DNA from: Neisseria sicca
GTDB lineage: Bacteria > Pseudomonadota > Gammaproteobacteria > Burkholderiales > Neisseriaceae
Assembly (NCBI RefSeq): GCF_017753665.1
Contig: NZ_CP072524.1
Span: 1,798,001-1,862,000, forward strand
Length of the DNA: 64,000 nucleotides
Direction: 5' to 3'
Numbering within the stretch: position 1 is the stretch's first letter; the number at the start of each line of letters is the position of its first letter. The notes beneath the pieces were generated by a model that did no database searches, was not told the DNA's origin, and saw only the letters and a program-made list of their open reading frames with translations. Made by a program: the position numbers and the translations under genes. Positions 45,635 to 55,132 of the stretch are shown piece after piece.

Positions 45635-46897
45635 TCAGCCGAACAAATCGCTTTGCACGGCATCGCTTTGGCTGAATTTGGAGCGTGTGTTTTGTAAAAG
45701 CAGGCCGCGCAGTTGCGGGCTGTCGATTAGGTCGGCGTAGCGGTTGGGTTCGGGCAGGGTGATGAAATAGCGCGCGCGGTTTAATGCCACGCCCATTTTG
45801 CGCAGGTGTGCCATGGTAATCATGCGGAAGCGGCGGACCTGCACGATTTTGCGGGCGGACTTCACGCCGATACCGGGCACGCGCAAAATCATTTCAAGCG
45901 GCGCGTGTTGCAGCGGCACGGGAAACCATTCGCGGTGGCGCAGCGCCCAAGCGAGCTTGGGGTCGAAATCCAAGTCGAGGAAAGGTTGCTGTTCGTCTAA
46001 GATTTCATGATCGGAAAAGCCGTAAAAACGCATCAGCCAATCTGCCTGATAGAGCCGGTTTTCGCGCCGCAACGGCACTTGCGTCGATAAAGGCGGCAGG
46101 CGTTTGTCTTCCAATACCGGTACATAGCCCGAGTAATACACGCGTTTGAGACCGTAATGGCGGTAAAACCCGCCAGCGGCGCGGATGATTTGGCGGTCGG
46201 TTTCGCCTGCCGCGCCGATAATGAACTGCGTGCTTTGTCCGGCAGGGGCGAACTTGGGCGTGGATTTGATGGTTTTGCGGCCGTCGGCAAAGGCGACGAT
46301 TTCGTTGCGGACAAACGCCATCGGTTGCGTCATGTCGCTGTGGTTTTTTTCGGGTGCAAGCAGCTTGAGGCCGGAAATGGTGGGGATTTCCATGTTGACG
46401 CTGAGGCGGTCGGCATACAGCCCGGCTTCGTGCAGGATTTCGGTAGACGCTTTGGGAATGGTTTTGAGGTGGATGTAGCCGTTAAATCGATGTTCTTCGC
46501 GCAGTTTTTTGGCAATCCGCACCAAGCGCTCCATGGTGTAATCGGCGTTTTTGAAGATGCCGGAACTCAAAAACAGCCCTTCGATATAGTTGCGGCGGTA
46601 AAAGCTCATGGTCAAATCCACCACTTCATCGACCGTAAACGCCGCGCGCGGAATATCGTTGCTGCGGCGGGAAGCGCAATAAGCGCAGTCGTAGATGCAA
46701 TGGTTGGTCAGCAGGATTTTCAGCAGCGATACGCAGCGGCCGTCTTCGGTGAAACTGTGGCAGATGCCCGCACGCGAAGAGTTGCCCAAGCCTTGCCCGT
46801 CGTTGCCGCGCGAACCGCCGCTCGACGAGCAGGAAACATCATATTTGGCGGCATCGGCTAAAATTTCGAGCTTACGGCTGATTTTTTGATAGTCCAT
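45635..46897 (-). CDS. Putative DNA modification/repair radical SAM protein (TIGR03916-type)
   Basis: 420 residues. The radical-SAM cluster motif CIYDCAYC gives Cys67, Cys71 and Cys74. An N-terminal stretch with Cys23, Cys46 and Cys55 precedes it (VSCSSSGGSRGN, AGICHSF). The TIM-barrel part has GLFLSSGIFKNADYTMERL and YIHLKTIPKAS. A helix-hairpin-helix lies near residues 336-365 (ILRVPGIGVKSARKIVQVRR), a DNA-binding element. The combination matches TIGR03916. The 3' end is 19 bp from the TIGR03915-type gene, so the two form an operon. The pair is thought to act on DNA or nucleic acids; no reaction has been proven. Confidence 0.85.
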   Translation of the reverse strand: MDYQKISRKLEILADAAKYDVSCSSSGGSRGNDGQGLGNSSRAGICHSFTEDGRCVSLLKILLTNHCIYDCAYCASRRSNDIPRAAFTVDEVVDLTMSFYRRNYIEGLFLSSGIFKNADYTMERLVRIAKKLREEHRFNGYIHLKTIPKASTEILHEAGLYADRLSVNMEIPTISGLKLLAPEKNHSDMTQPMAFVRNEIVAFADGRKTIKSTPKFAPAGQSTQFIIGAAGETDRQIIRAAGGFYRHYGLKRVYYSGYVPVLEDKRLPPLSTQVPLRRENRLYQADWLMRFYGFSDHEILDEQQPFLDLDFDPKLAWALRHREWFPVPLQHAPLEMILRVPGIGVKSARKIVQVRRFRMITMAHLRKMGVALNRARYFITLPEPNRYADLIDSPQLRGLLLQNTRSKFSQSDAVQSDLFG

Positions 46898-47321
46898 AGC
46901 TTATCTGTTATTAGAGAAAGTTAAGTTTTTTTATTATAGTTGTAAGATTTTATTTAGTCAGCTAAATTTTTTCTTAGTATGTGATGAATGATTCAGGAAG
47001 GCATGATGCCTGTCTAAGCATTTATGAAGGTTTGTAACGCGACAGAATGCTGCGTTTTGGATTGAAAGCAAAATGCAAGATATTCGGGTTAAGCAGGAGT
47101 ATGATGAAAAACGCGCCGATAAACAGTGTCGCCACAATGGTTTTAGAAAGGAAGTTGGGATTGTCGGCGTGGTATCCGTGAGCCGTATTGTCTGAGTCAA
47201 TATCGGAAGCGTTAATATCAACATATTGAAATATTTGAGGAATATGAATTTTAGTATGAATATGCAAAAGATCGTCTGAAACCCGATACCGGATTTTCAG
47301 ACGACCTTTGGAGCTTGATAA
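46898..47321. other. Spacer with truncated transporter copy
   Basis: Between the radical-SAM gene and pnuC. The first 200 bp are AT-rich and gene-free. From 47107 the 221-bp repeat begins; a remnant minus-strand frame (47022-47267) encodes IPQIFQYVDINASDIDSDN, the homologue of the transporter N-terminus, then runs off into unrelated sequence. It is a non-functional fragment. Confidence 0.75.
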
Positions 47322-47327
47322 TTATTG
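47107..47327. repeat. 221-bp direct repeat, copy 2
   Basis: Partner of the repeat at 44405-44625. It contains the DUS pair (AAAAGATCGTCTGAAACC / TTTTCAGACGACC) whose left copy has a G-to-A change, and the fragment of the transporter 5' end. Its last bases run over the pnuC stop codon. Confidence 0.88.
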
Positions 47328-48035
47328 TCCCGAATGCCGTTTTACCAGCTTCGTCCAGTTGATATAGCCGTAAACCGAATTGTACAAATACATGACGTAC
47401 ATCAGCAAAAGCGGCAGGCTCGTTTCTCCGTTTTTCAACCATGCCGCTGTCCACAGCGAAATCGTCAGGATATTGACCACAATCCACAATGCCCATTGCT
47501 CGCGGTAGCGCAGAATCATCAAAACCTGAGCCACAATCGACACGACGACCGTTACGCCGTCGAGGGTCGGCAACGCGCTGCCTAAGTGGTGCAGCCATTC
47601 GATGTAGACCGACGTTCCGACGACAGATGCGGCAACCACCAGCAGCCACTGTCTGACCGTCAACGCCTTCGCCTTCACTTCCTCCGTTTCCGCCGTTTCG
47701 CCCAGCGCCATATGTTTGCGCCACATAGCGAAACCGACAAACTGGACAGGCACATACACCAATAAATTCAGCATCATCTCGCCGTAGAGCTTAAACGTAT
47801 AAGAAACATAAGCATACAGCGATACGGAAATCAGCCCGAACAAATAATTGCTGATTTTGCCCTTACCGACGAAGACGACGCACAAAATGCCCGTTACCGC
47901 CGCAATGCTCGCCAGCCATGAGTCGGGATTGAAGACGAACACGACCGCCTGTATTCCCAAAAACATCAGCAGCCAAACCGCTTCGAAATGCGTCCAACCG
48001 CCGAACAATTCGCGTTTCCACCAGGCTAATGACAT
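47322..48035 (-). CDS. pnuC: Nicotinamide riboside/mononucleotide transporter PnuC
   Basis: 237 residues with seven membrane segments. It starts MSLAWWKRELFGGWTHFEAV. The family feature QFVGFAMWRKHM near residue 112 and the C-terminal YLYNSVYGYINWTKL (residues 217-231) are diagnostic. It imports nicotinamide riboside by facilitated diffusion for NAD synthesis. The frame opens 35 codons upstream; the ATG at 48035 is chosen because GGGA precedes it and homology starts there. The 3' end lies in the 221-bp repeat. Confidence 0.88.
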   Translation of the reverse strand: MSLAWWKRELFGGWTHFEAVWLLMFLGIQAVVFVFNPDSWLASIAAVTGILCVVFVGKGKISNYLFGLISVSLYAYVSYTFKLYGEMMLNLLVYVPVQFVGFAMWRKHMALGETAETEEVKAKALTVRQWLLVVAASVVGTSVYIEWLHHLGSALPTLDGVTVVVSIVAQVLMILRYREQWALWIVVNILTISLWTAAWLKNGETSLPLLLMYVMYLYNSVYGYINWTKLVKRHSGQ

Positions 48036-48430
48036 GATTTTTTTCCCTTTTTTCTTTATTAATGCTCGATGCGGGATGCCTCTCAAAACAAAAGAATCCA
48101 TCCCATATTGCATATGTTTTACATTATGCGTAAGTTTCAATTTACACGCAATAAAACAATTACTAAAGTTACATATCTAATTAAAACTGTTGCCCAAGCA
48201 ATACAGTGAATCCGAAAAAACAAGGCTTTCCATCTAACGATTTGTCTTCAAGTACCTGAATTTTCATCATAATTCCCATAACAACCATAAAGAAACTAAA
48301 TTTCAGCGTGTACGACCTGCCCGTAGATAAAGCCGCCTTAACGCGATGCCCTAATCTTGACCGTTATCCGCACCCATTTTAAAATGAATTTACGAATCGT
48401 TTTTATTTTTACACAATCAGGAGAAAATTC

Positions 48431-48997
48431 ATGGCAAAAAAAGTCAGCATTTTAGTAGGCAGCCTGCGTAAAGGCTCGTTCGCACGCAAAGTGGCGCAAA
48501 ACGTCATCCCCATGTTCCCCGAAGGCTACGAAGCCCAAATCGTCGAAATCGGCGGCTTGCCGCTCTACAATTTCGACTATGACGACCCCGCCGAAACCAA
48601 CTTCCCCACGCCCGAAAGCTACACCGCCTTCCGCGAAACCATCAAAGCCTCCGACGGCGTATTGTTCGTTACCTCCGAAAACAACCGCACCGTCCCCGCC
48701 TGCCTGAAAAACGCGGTAGACATCGGCTCCAAACCCAACGCTGACGTCGCATGGAAAAACACGCCCGCAGGCATCATCAGCCATTCCGTCGGCAAAATGG
48801 GCGGTTACAGTTCGCAAAAAAACCTGCGCCTTGCCTTGTCCTACTTCAATATGCCGCTGACCGGGCAGCCCGAAGTCTTCCTCGGCAACTCCCCTACTCT
48901 GTTTGACGATAACGGCAAACTCATCGAATCGGCACGCAGCTTCGTCCAAGGCTATATCGACCAACTCGTCGCCCTGATCGAGAAAAATCCTAAATAA
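48431..48997 (+). CDS. NAD(P)H-dependent FMN reductase family protein
   Basis: 188 residues of flavodoxin-like fold. The FMN-phosphate loop GSLRKGSFARKVAQ is at residues 10-23, and TSENNRTVPACLKNAVDIGS near residue 79 matches the NADPH-FMN reductase family (ArsH/ChrR/azoreductase relatives). A GGAG lies about 8 bp before the ATG. Divergent from pnuC; monocistronic with a DUS terminator after it. The natural substrate is unknown. Confidence 0.88.
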   Translation: MAKKVSILVGSLRKGSFARKVAQNVIPMFPEGYEAQIVEIGGLPLYNFDYDDPAETNFPTPESYTAFRETIKASDGVLFVTSENNRTVPACLKNAVDIGSKPNADVAWKNTPAGIISHSVGKMGGYSSQKNLRLALSYFNMPLTGQPEVFLGNSPTLFDDNGKLIESARSFVQGYIDQLVALIEKNPK

Positions 48998-49029
48998 GCC
49001 GTCATCTATTCCGTCAAAGCATTTCCATA

Positions 49030-49076
49030 AAAAAGGTCGTCTGAAAACCTATGCCGAAGGTTTTCAGACGACCTTT
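49030..49076. terminator. DUS inverted pair between convergent genes
   Basis: AAAAGGTCGTCTGAAAACCT and AGGTTTTCAGACGACCTTT; serves both the FMN reductase gene and nhaC. Confidence 0.85.
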
Positions 49077-49088
49077 GTATCCCCTGCT

Positions 49089-50477
49089 TTACGCAGTTTC
49101 TTTCTTGCTCAATGTCAGACCTGTCCAACCGAACAGTAGCGTCAAAATCAGACTCAAATAGCAGAAGAAGGCATAAGGCAGGTATTCCCAAACGGGTACG
49201 CCAAGTGCGTGGCTGATAAATACGCCGCAGACGCTCCACGGAACGAGAGGGTTGATGACGGTACCCGCATCCTCAAGCGTGCGCGAAAGGTTGCGCGAAT
49301 GCAGACCTAGCTTGTCGTACACAGGTTTGAAGGTTTCGCCGGAAAGCAAAATACTCAAATATTGTTCGCCGATAAGGAAATTGACGCCAACCGACGTAGC
49401 GGCAACGCTGAAGGTGGCGCGTCCGGCGGTGGTCAGGAACGCGCGGATGGCGTCCAGCAGCGACGGAATCACGCCGAGCGTGAACAGCAAACCGCCCAAA
49501 CTCATGCCGAGAATCACGATGGTTTGCGTGAAGAACATGCTTTCCAAACCGCCGCGCGAAATGAGTTTGGCGATGTCTTGGAACGCTTCACCTTCCAGCT
49601 TGTAGCCGCCGTAAAACCATGCACCGAGCTGGTTCAAGTCGGGCGTACTGTGGAAATAGGTAACGCCAAGCGCGGCGATGATAGTGAAGAGCATGGCGAC
49701 GACGGCGTTGACGCGCAACAGCGCCAACACGACCAACAGCGCAAACGGAATCAGCGAATAGCCGTGTACCAAGCCCGTCGCTTCAAGCTGGCTGCGGAAG
49801 GATTCGACGCTGTTCATATCGTGTGCGGCAACATTGGGCAAGAGCCACAGCATCAATGCTGCGCTGATAAGCCACGCAGGAATGGTGGTGTACATCATGT
49901 TTTTGATGTGTTCGAACAAATCAATGCCGACGATGGAGGCAGAAATGCCCGTAGTATCGGAAAGGGGGGACATTTTGTCGCCAAAGAACGCGCCGGAAAC
50001 AATCGCGCCCGCCGTCATTGCCAAATCGGCATGAAACGCCGCCGCCATGCCCATAAAGGCAACGCCGACGGTGGCGCAAGTGGTCAAACTACTGCCGATG
50101 GATACGCCGATAATGGAACACAGCGCGAAAGCAGAAAAATAGAAATAAGTAGGAGAAATCAGCCCGAAACCGTAATACATCAGCGTCGGAATTGCGCCGC
50201 TCATCATCAGCGCGCTGACCATCAGTCCGATGAAGAAAAACAGGTAAATCGCACCCATGCCCTGCCCCACCGCGCCGACCATGCCTTTTTGCATGTCGTT
50301 GTATTTCAACCCGCGTGCAAGACCGTAGAGGATGAGGACGGTAATGGCGGCAATGATGGACATATGGGGCAGCCAGCCCAACGAAATGATGGTGTAACCC
50401 ATCGCCCCGATTAACGCCACGACGACGGCAAGAGCTTCTCCGCGCGGCATGTCGAGCAGTGATTTGAATGTAAACAT
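49089..50477 (-). CDS. nhaC: Na+/H+ antiporter NhaC family
   Basis: 462 residues with about 11 membrane segments. The motifs GAFFGDKMSPLSDTTGISAS (residues 161-180) and GVSIGSSLTTCATVGVAFMG (residues 126-145) are diagnostic of NhaC/arginine-ornithine-type antiporters of the IT superfamily. It exchanges Na+ for H+ across the inner membrane. The ATG at 50477 is used; the frame opens 14 codons further upstream but lacks family homology. A weak ribosome binding site precedes it. Monocistronic with a terminator on each side. Confidence 0.9.
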   Translation of the reverse strand: MFTFKSLLDMPRGEALAVVVALIGAMGYTIISLGWLPHMSIIAAITVLILYGLARGLKYNDMQKGMVGAVGQGMGAIYLFFFIGLMVSALMMSGAIPTLMYYGFGLISPTYFYFSAFALCSIIGVSIGSSLTTCATVGVAFMGMAAAFHADLAMTAGAIVSGAFFGDKMSPLSDTTGISASIVGIDLFEHIKNMMYTTIPAWLISAALMLWLLPNVAAHDMNSVESFRSQLEATGLVHGYSLIPFALLVVLALLRVNAVVAMLFTIIAALGVTYFHSTPDLNQLGAWFYGGYKLEGEAFQDIAKLISRGGLESMFFTQTIVILGMSLGGLLFTLGVIPSLLDAIRAFLTTAGRATFSVAATSVGVNFLIGEQYLSILLSGETFKPVYDKLGLHSRNLSRTLEDAGTVINPLVPWSVCGVFISHALGVPVWEYLPYAFFCYLSLILTLLFGWTGLTLSKKETA

Positions 50478-50521
50478 ATTGCTTTGCCTGTTTTGTGTGT
50501 ATTTAACGAAGTTTAGCACAC

Positions 50522-50556
50522 AGGGTCGTCTGAAAAACCGCTTTTCAGACGACCCC
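50522..50556. repeat. DUS inverted pair upstream of nhaC
   Basis: GGGTCGTCTGAAAA and TTTTCAGACGACCCC about 6 bases apart, 45 bp before the nhaC start. Confidence 0.75.
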
Positions 50557-50723
50557 GTGATTTTTTATGAATGTAGAAACGGATTTTTATTAAAACAATA
50601 TAATATTAAAATATATTTTTTAGAAAAAAATATCCATTTTTTAATATTTAAGAAATATTATGGCTTTTTATGCCATAAATAACCATATCGTTCATCATGT
50701 AAAAATACGGACTGAATTTCGTT

Positions 50724-51380
50724 TTATTCCGCTTCGCACTGTTTCAAGTTAAACCTTGCCGCAGACGCTTCGCGTTTGTAATCTGTTTCGTTGATGTAGT
50801 TTGGCCGATAATCCCGCAGCCATTCGGACAATGGGGCAAGCGTTTTGCGGCAGGCCGCTTTATCTCCGGCATTTTTAAAGCTGACTGCCAAATCATTCAA
50901 ACCCCGCATCCAGTCGGTCAGATAGAGGAATCTGCCACATTGGTTTAGATATTGCCGCTTGAGGTTTGCCGCCTCTCGGAAACGTTTGTCCCGATAGGCA
51001 GTCTGGAAACGCCGCTCCGCCGCCTCTGCATATTTTGAGGCGCAGGCCGTCGGCATTTTATAATAAACCCTGTCGAAAAAAGCGTTATGCCCGCAATAGC
51101 TTTGACAGGCTTCTCGGGCGGATTCGGGGATGTCCAAACGCACACTGTCGCGCTTGAAACTGAAATGCACGACACAGCCCTCCCCATCGCTGACAATACG
51201 ATTGCGAACGACGCCTTCGTAATCGCACACATTGCCGTTTGGATTGATGGTACTGACGGAAAAACTGCTGCCCTCAAGTGTCAACACCCCGCTACTGAGA
51301 CGGTCGTCGGCAATGACGTAGTTTTGTGCGGCAGCATGCAGGGATAACACGGCGGGAAGTAAAAAGATTAAGGGTTTCAT
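50724..51380 (-). CDS. Secreted hypothetical protein with six or more cysteines
   Basis: 218 residues from MKPLIFLLPAVLSLHAAAQN, a clear signal peptide with cleavage probably after AAA or AAQ. The mature part contains CDYEGVVRNR, CVVHFSFKR, REACQSYCGHNAFFD and TACASKYAEAAER, then an alpha-helical C-terminal half (FQTAYRDKRFREAANLKRQY) with NQCGRFLYL and a final NLKQCEAE. The cysteine spread suggests disulphide bonds in the periplasm. No family is recognised. It stands alone, 120 bp beyond the last A/T-rich stretch and upstream of the SPOR gene on the same strand. Confidence 0.75.
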   Translation of the reverse strand: MKPLIFLLPAVLSLHAAAQNYVIADDRLSSGVLTLEGSSFSVSTINPNGNVCDYEGVVRNRIVSDGEGCVVHFSFKRDSVRLDIPESAREACQSYCGHNAFFDRVYYKMPTACASKYAEAAERRFQTAYRDKRFREAANLKRQYLNQCGRFLYLTDWMRGLNDLAVSFKNAGDKAACRKTLAPLSEWLRDYRPNYINETDYKREASAARFNLKQCEAE

Positions 51381-51534
51381 CAATACGGACACTCCTCAGA
51401 ATTGACGGTTTCAGGCATTCGGCAAAGTTTTCACGCCCGAAATGGATTCATTTAGAAAATACCCTCACTTCTCTTTTCACCCAAGCGGAAAAGACGGCAG
51501 GGGCTTCTATGGTTTGAATTGGCTATATTTCCGC

Positions 51535-51569
51535 AAAAAGGTCGTCTGAAAACTTTCAGACGACCTTTG
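51535..51569 (-). terminator. DUS inverted pair after the SPOR gene
   Basis: AAAGGTCGTCTGAAAA and CTTTCAGACGACCTTT, directly past the stop codon. Confidence 0.82.
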
Positions 51570-51574
51570 GGGTT

Positions 51575-52462
51575 TTATTTGCAGGTTTTCATGTTCAGGC
51601 TGCCGTAGCGTCCGACGATGTTGCGGATTTCCTGTGTGTCTTTGTCATCGACCGACATGAAGATGACGGTCATGCGGGAGACGCTGAGGGTGCTGTCGGC
51701 GGCGTTACCTTTGTCGTCTTGTTCGACGATGCGCGCGCCGCCGAAGCCTGCTGCGGACAGGCGCGAGATGAGGACTTGGGCTGAGGAGCGGCTTTTCATC
51801 ACGCCGAGGCTGATTTCGCCGTTGTAGAGCGTGCCGTTGAAGCCTTTGTTGCCGAGCGCTTCGAGACGGTTCATGGCTTCGCTGTCGGCGGGCAGCAGGA
51901 CGCGGAAGGTTTTGGCGGCCTGGTCTTTCGATGCGCCGCGTTTTTCTACGGTGCGGCTGGCGGCATGCGGCCAGCGGGTCAGCAGGCCTTTGATGCGGTG
52001 GTAGTCGTCTTCATCCAGGGTAACGCTGGCGTTGGACGTACATTGGCGGGCGGCGGATGCGTTTTTGGCGGCGGGATTTTCGTTGGCGGCAGCAGCCGGA
52101 TTGGTGTTTTCTGCGGCGGCTTTTTCTTTTTCGCGGCGGGCTTTTTCTTCACGTTCTTTTTTTTCTTTTTCGCGGCGTGCCAATTCCTCTTCTTCTTTTT
52201 TCTTACGCTCGGCTATGGCTTCTTCGGATTCGGGTTCGGGCAGGTCGGCTTGTGTTTCGTCGGTTTGCAGCCAGTCGGGTTGGGCGTTGTCGGCAGACGC
52301 GGGGGCTTGCTGCGGGCGCAGGGATTCGGGTTGGGCGAGTTCGTGGGCTCCGCCTTCTACGGGCGTGGCGGCGGGGGATTTGGCGTTGTTGAGGCGGTGC
52401 GTAATCATGCCGCCGAAGACGATGATGTTGAGTGCCACGAGGGCGGCGAAAAGCCATTTCAT
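51575..52462 (-). CDS. SPOR domain-containing protein
   Basis: 295 residues from MKWLFAALVALNIIVFGG, a membrane anchor or signal segment. Residues 60-90 are Pro/Ala-rich. Residues 85-150 are a highly charged run of K and E with repeats (RREKEKKEREEKARREKEK), likely a long single helix or coiled coil. The C-terminal third (from about VTLDEDDYHRIKGLL) has the SPOR fold pattern ending with VISRLSAAGFGGARIVE. SPOR domains bind denuded septal peptidoglycan. AAGGAAAAC precedes the ATG. It follows birA-coaX after 178 bp with a DUS pair between. Confidence 0.82.
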   Translation of the reverse strand: MKWLFAALVALNIIVFGGMITHRLNNAKSPAATPVEGGAHELAQPESLRPQQAPASADNAQPDWLQTDETQADLPEPESEEAIAERKKKEEEELARREKEKKEREEKARREKEKAAAENTNPAAAANENPAAKNASAARQCTSNASVTLDEDDYHRIKGLLTRWPHAASRTVEKRGASKDQAAKTFRVLLPADSEAMNRLEALGNKGFNGTLYNGEISLGVMKSRSSAQVLISRLSAAGFGGARIVEQDDKGNAADSTLSVSRMTVIFMSVDDKDTQEIRNIVGRYGSLNMKTCK

Positions 52463-52573
52463 GAGTTGTTTTCCTTTTTTGTGTTCGGGTGCCGTTGTGG
52501 TGTGCGGACGATTTTGTGTTGTTATTTTGTGGCGACTCGGCTGTAAAGCCAACCGGCTGAAGTGTTTTGTTTG

Positions 52574-52615
52574 GAGGTCGTCTGAAAAGCGGCATGGGCG
52601 TTTCAGACGACCTTT
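52574..52615 (-). terminator. DUS inverted pair after birA-coaX
   Basis: AGGTCGTCTGAAAAGC and GCGTTTCAGACGACCTTTT, loop of about 10 bases, 25 bp past the birA-coaX stop. Confidence 0.78.
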
Positions 52616-52640
52616 TGAATCGGCGCGACAGCGTTGCTGC

Positions 52641-54440
52641 TTATTCGGGCAGTGTGTCGGTCTGTTCCTGCTCTTGCGCGACCCAGTTCAATAAGCCGTA
52701 AATGACGAGATTATCTACAATTTTTACTGTATTGTCCAAAACAAACTGCTTGGGCAGGGCGTTAACGACTTTGCTTGCGCCGCCGCCGGTGATGATGACG
52801 TCGACGGGTTTGCCTTCGCCCGTTTTTTGTTGCAGCCGCCCGTGCATCATGATGACGGCTCCGCAAACGGCATCCATCATGCCGCTGGTGATGGCGTTGG
52901 GCGTGGTGGTGGGGAAGGGGTACACTTTGCCGGCGGGGCGGTCGAGGTTGGCGGTTTTGGCGGCGAGGGCTTCTTTCATGAGGTGGAAGCCGGGCATGAT
53001 GGTGCCGCCGAGGTAATGGTTGTCTTCGGTGAGGGCGTCGGTGGTTACGGCGGTGCCGCAGCTAACGACGACGCAGGCGTTTTGGCTAAAACGGCGGCTG
53101 CCCAAGGCGTTGAACCAGCGGTCGGAGCCGTGTTCGGCGGGGTTGCGGTAGTGGTTGCGGATGCCGAGTGCCTGCGGCATGGAGGGCAGCCAGCGGACGG
53201 GCGCGGTCAGGTGGGCTTCGACCAGGGCTTTTTTGAGGTCGCCGCACACGGCGCAGCCGACGATACGGGTACGGTCGTCTGAACGCGCTGCCCATTCTTC
53301 GCCGAGCTTGCTCAAATCGCGGTACGGCGCGCGGGTGACTTCGTTGAACACGCCGTTTTCCACCCATGCCCATTTGAGCTGGCTGTTGCCGCCGTCGAGC
53401 AGGAGGAGGCGTTCGGGCGGGCGCGGCGCGGCGGCGCGGGGCGTGTCGTCGGGGCGCAGGCTGATTTCGCCGCTGACGACGGTTTGTTCGCCTGCGGCTG
53501 TCATCAAGTGCAACGCGCCTTGTGCATCGACGCTGAGGACGGTGCCTTCGTTTACGGTCTGCCCGTCGCGCAGGAGCAAGACGGGTCTGCCGTGGTCGCG
53601 GTGGGCGGTTTGGTATTCTTCGAGGAAGGGGGCGAACCCGTTTTGCGCGTATTGCGTCAGGACGGCATTGAGTTCGCCCAACAATTTGTCCAACAGCGTT
53701 GAAGCGGGAATGCAGTGTACGGAGGCGGTGCCGCGGGCAAGCTGCGCGTTGTGGAAAAGGGCCTGGACGGAAGCGGCGTTTTCGACTTCTTTGGGCAGGA
53801 CGAAATTGATGCCTATGCCGATGACGGCGGCGGTTTTGCCCTCGTTGCGGACGGTTTCGATCAGGATACCGCCGAGTTTGTCCCTGCCGGCGACCAAATC
53901 GTTCGGCCACTTGATTTGTATGTCCAAACCCGATGTGGCTAAAGCGCGACGGCAGGCGAGCGCGACGGCGGGGGCGAGCGAGCCGAGTTCGTGCTGCGGT
54001 TTGTCGAATACCCAGCCGAAGCTGAACATCAGGCATTCGCCCAGCCGGTGTGTCCACTTGCGTCCCTGCCGCCCGCGGCCTTTGGTTTGCAGATGCGCGA
54101 CGCAGAGCGATTTATGGGCTTGTTCGGGCGAAGTGCGCGCCAGATTCAGGATTTCGTCGTTGCTGGACGTGCATTCGTGTTTTAAGGTCGTCTGAAAACT
54201 GCGTTCCGCGCCCAAGCGCTGCAAGGCTTCTTCGTCAAACAAAGCAAGCGGGCGCACGAGCCGCCATTGCCCGTCGTGCTGGCGCAGCAGTCCGCGGATG
54301 TGTGCGGGCATCTGTTGCCAAAAGCCGTTGAGCTGGTGCGGCTTCACGCCCGCGATACGCGCGAGATGGGAAACGTGTTGCGGCAGACCGTCGGCGAGTT
54401 CCGCCAAAACCCGACTGTGCGGCAGTTTCAGCGCGGTCAT
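52641..54440 (-). CDS. birA-coaX: Bifunctional biotin protein ligase / type III pantothenate kinase (BirA-CoaX)
   Basis: 599 residues, a fusion. The N-terminal part (about 1-75) resembles a winged-helix-like domain; residues 95-330 are the BirA catalytic and C-terminal domains, with the ATP/biotin loop [13 protein letters not shown] and [20 protein letters not shown]. Residues from about 342 are type III pantothenate kinase CoaX, beginning [20 protein letters not shown] and including [19 protein letters not shown] and [18 protein letters not shown]. It attaches biotin to acetyl-CoA carboxylase and starts coenzyme A synthesis, two steps feeding lipid synthesis. The start codon overlaps the rfaE2 stop by ATGA. 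Confidence 0.93.
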   Translation of the reverse strand: MTALKLPHSRVLAELADGLPQHVSHLARIAGVKPHQLNGFWQQMPAHIRGLLRQHDGQWRLVRPLALFDEEALQRLGAERSFQTTLKHECTSSNDEILNLARTSPEQAHKSLCVAHLQTKGRGRQGRKWTHRLGECLMFSFGWVFDKPQHELGSLAPAVALACRRALATSGLDIQIKWPNDLVAGRDKLGGILIETVRNEGKTAAVIGIGINFVLPKEVENAASVQALFHNAQLARGTASVHCIPASTLLDKLLGELNAVLTQYAQNGFAPFLEEYQTAHRDHGRPVLLLRDGQTVNEGTVLSVDAQGALHLMTAAGEQTVVSGEISLRPDDTPRAAAPRPPERLLLLDGGNSQLKWAWVENGVFNEVTRAPYRDLSKLGEEWAARSDDRTRIVGCAVCGDLKKALVEAHLTAPVRWLPSMPQALGIRNHYRNPAEHGSDRWFNALGSRRFSQNACVVVSCGTAVTTDALTEDNHYLGGTIMPGFHLMKEALAAKTANLDRPAGKVYPFPTTTPNAITSGMMDAVCGAVIMMHGRLQQKTGEGKPVDVIITGGGASKVVNALPKQFVLDNTVKIVDNLVIYGLLNWVAQEQEQTDTLPE

Positions 54441-54940
54441 TTGCCGCCCTCGGCTGCGCGGATTTTTTCCAGCGTTTTCGTGGTGGAAGTCTGGTGCAGG
54501 AACGGAATGGAAAACACTTTGCCGCCGCGCGCCAGCGTTTCTTGCGCGCCGACGATTTTTTTGACCGGCCAGTCGCCGCCTTTAATCAGAATATCGGGTT
54601 TGATTTGCTCGATCAGCTCGGCGGGCGTGTCTTCGTCAAACCAAGTAACCAAATCCACGCTCGCCAATGCCGCCGCCACCGCCGCGCGGTTTTCCAGAGG
54701 ATTGACGGGACGGTCGTCCCCCTTGCCCAAACGGCGCACGGACGCATCCGTGTTCAAAGCCAATACCAACGCCGCCCCCGCCGAGCGAGCCTGCGCCAGA
54801 TAGGTAACATGTCCCCTGTGCAGAATATCGAAACAGCCGTTGGTAAACACCAGCGGGCGGGGAAGCGTGTGCAGACGTTGCGCCAATTCTTCGGGCGGGC
54901 AGATTTTGCGTTCGAAATCGGGGAGGGACCAGTCAGACAT
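54437..54940 (-). CDS. rfaE2: D-glycero-beta-D-manno-heptose 1-phosphate adenylyltransferase
   Basis: A 167-residue nucleotidyltransferase for ADP-heptose formation, needed for the LOS inner core. The motif [20 protein letters not shown] (residues 30-49) with the HxGH and the [20 protein letters not shown] segment near residue 120 are diagnostic. Only the E2 domain is present, not the kinase part (hldE is split in this lineage). It overlaps birA-coaX by 4 bp, so translation is likely coupled. Confidence 0.92.
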   Translation of the reverse strand: MSDWSLPDFERKICPPEELAQRLHTLPRPLVFTNGCFDILHRGHVTYLAQARSAGAALVLALNTDASVRRLGKGDDRPVNPLENRAAVAAALASVDLVTWFDEDTPAELIEQIKPDILIKGGDWPVKKIVGAQETLARGGKVFSIPFLHQTSTTKTLEKIRAAEGGK

Positions 54941-55023
54941 AATCGGGATTCCGTCAGGGATAAACAGACAGGCGGTATGATACCGAAGCGGGCGGAAAAG
55001 GAAAACCGCGGGATAAAAATAAG

Positions 55024-55067
55024 GAAAGGTCGTCTGAAAACCAAAATCGGATTTTCAGACGACCTTC
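55024..55067 (-). terminator. DUS inverted pair after the PepSY protein gene
   Basis: AAAGGTCGTCTGAAAACC and GGATTTTCAGACGACCTT; between the PepSY stop codon (55133) and the rfaE2 start. Confidence 0.78.
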
Positions 55068-55132
55068 AAACCCATCCTATTCGCGGGCGATGCCCACGCT
55101 GCGCATCGGTTTGCGGGAAACGGTTCAAACCG

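Noticed and set aside
47022..47267. 81-codon frame as a separate small gene
   Set aside because: It is the duplicated and truncated start of the DHA2 transporter gene and runs off into unrelated sequence.
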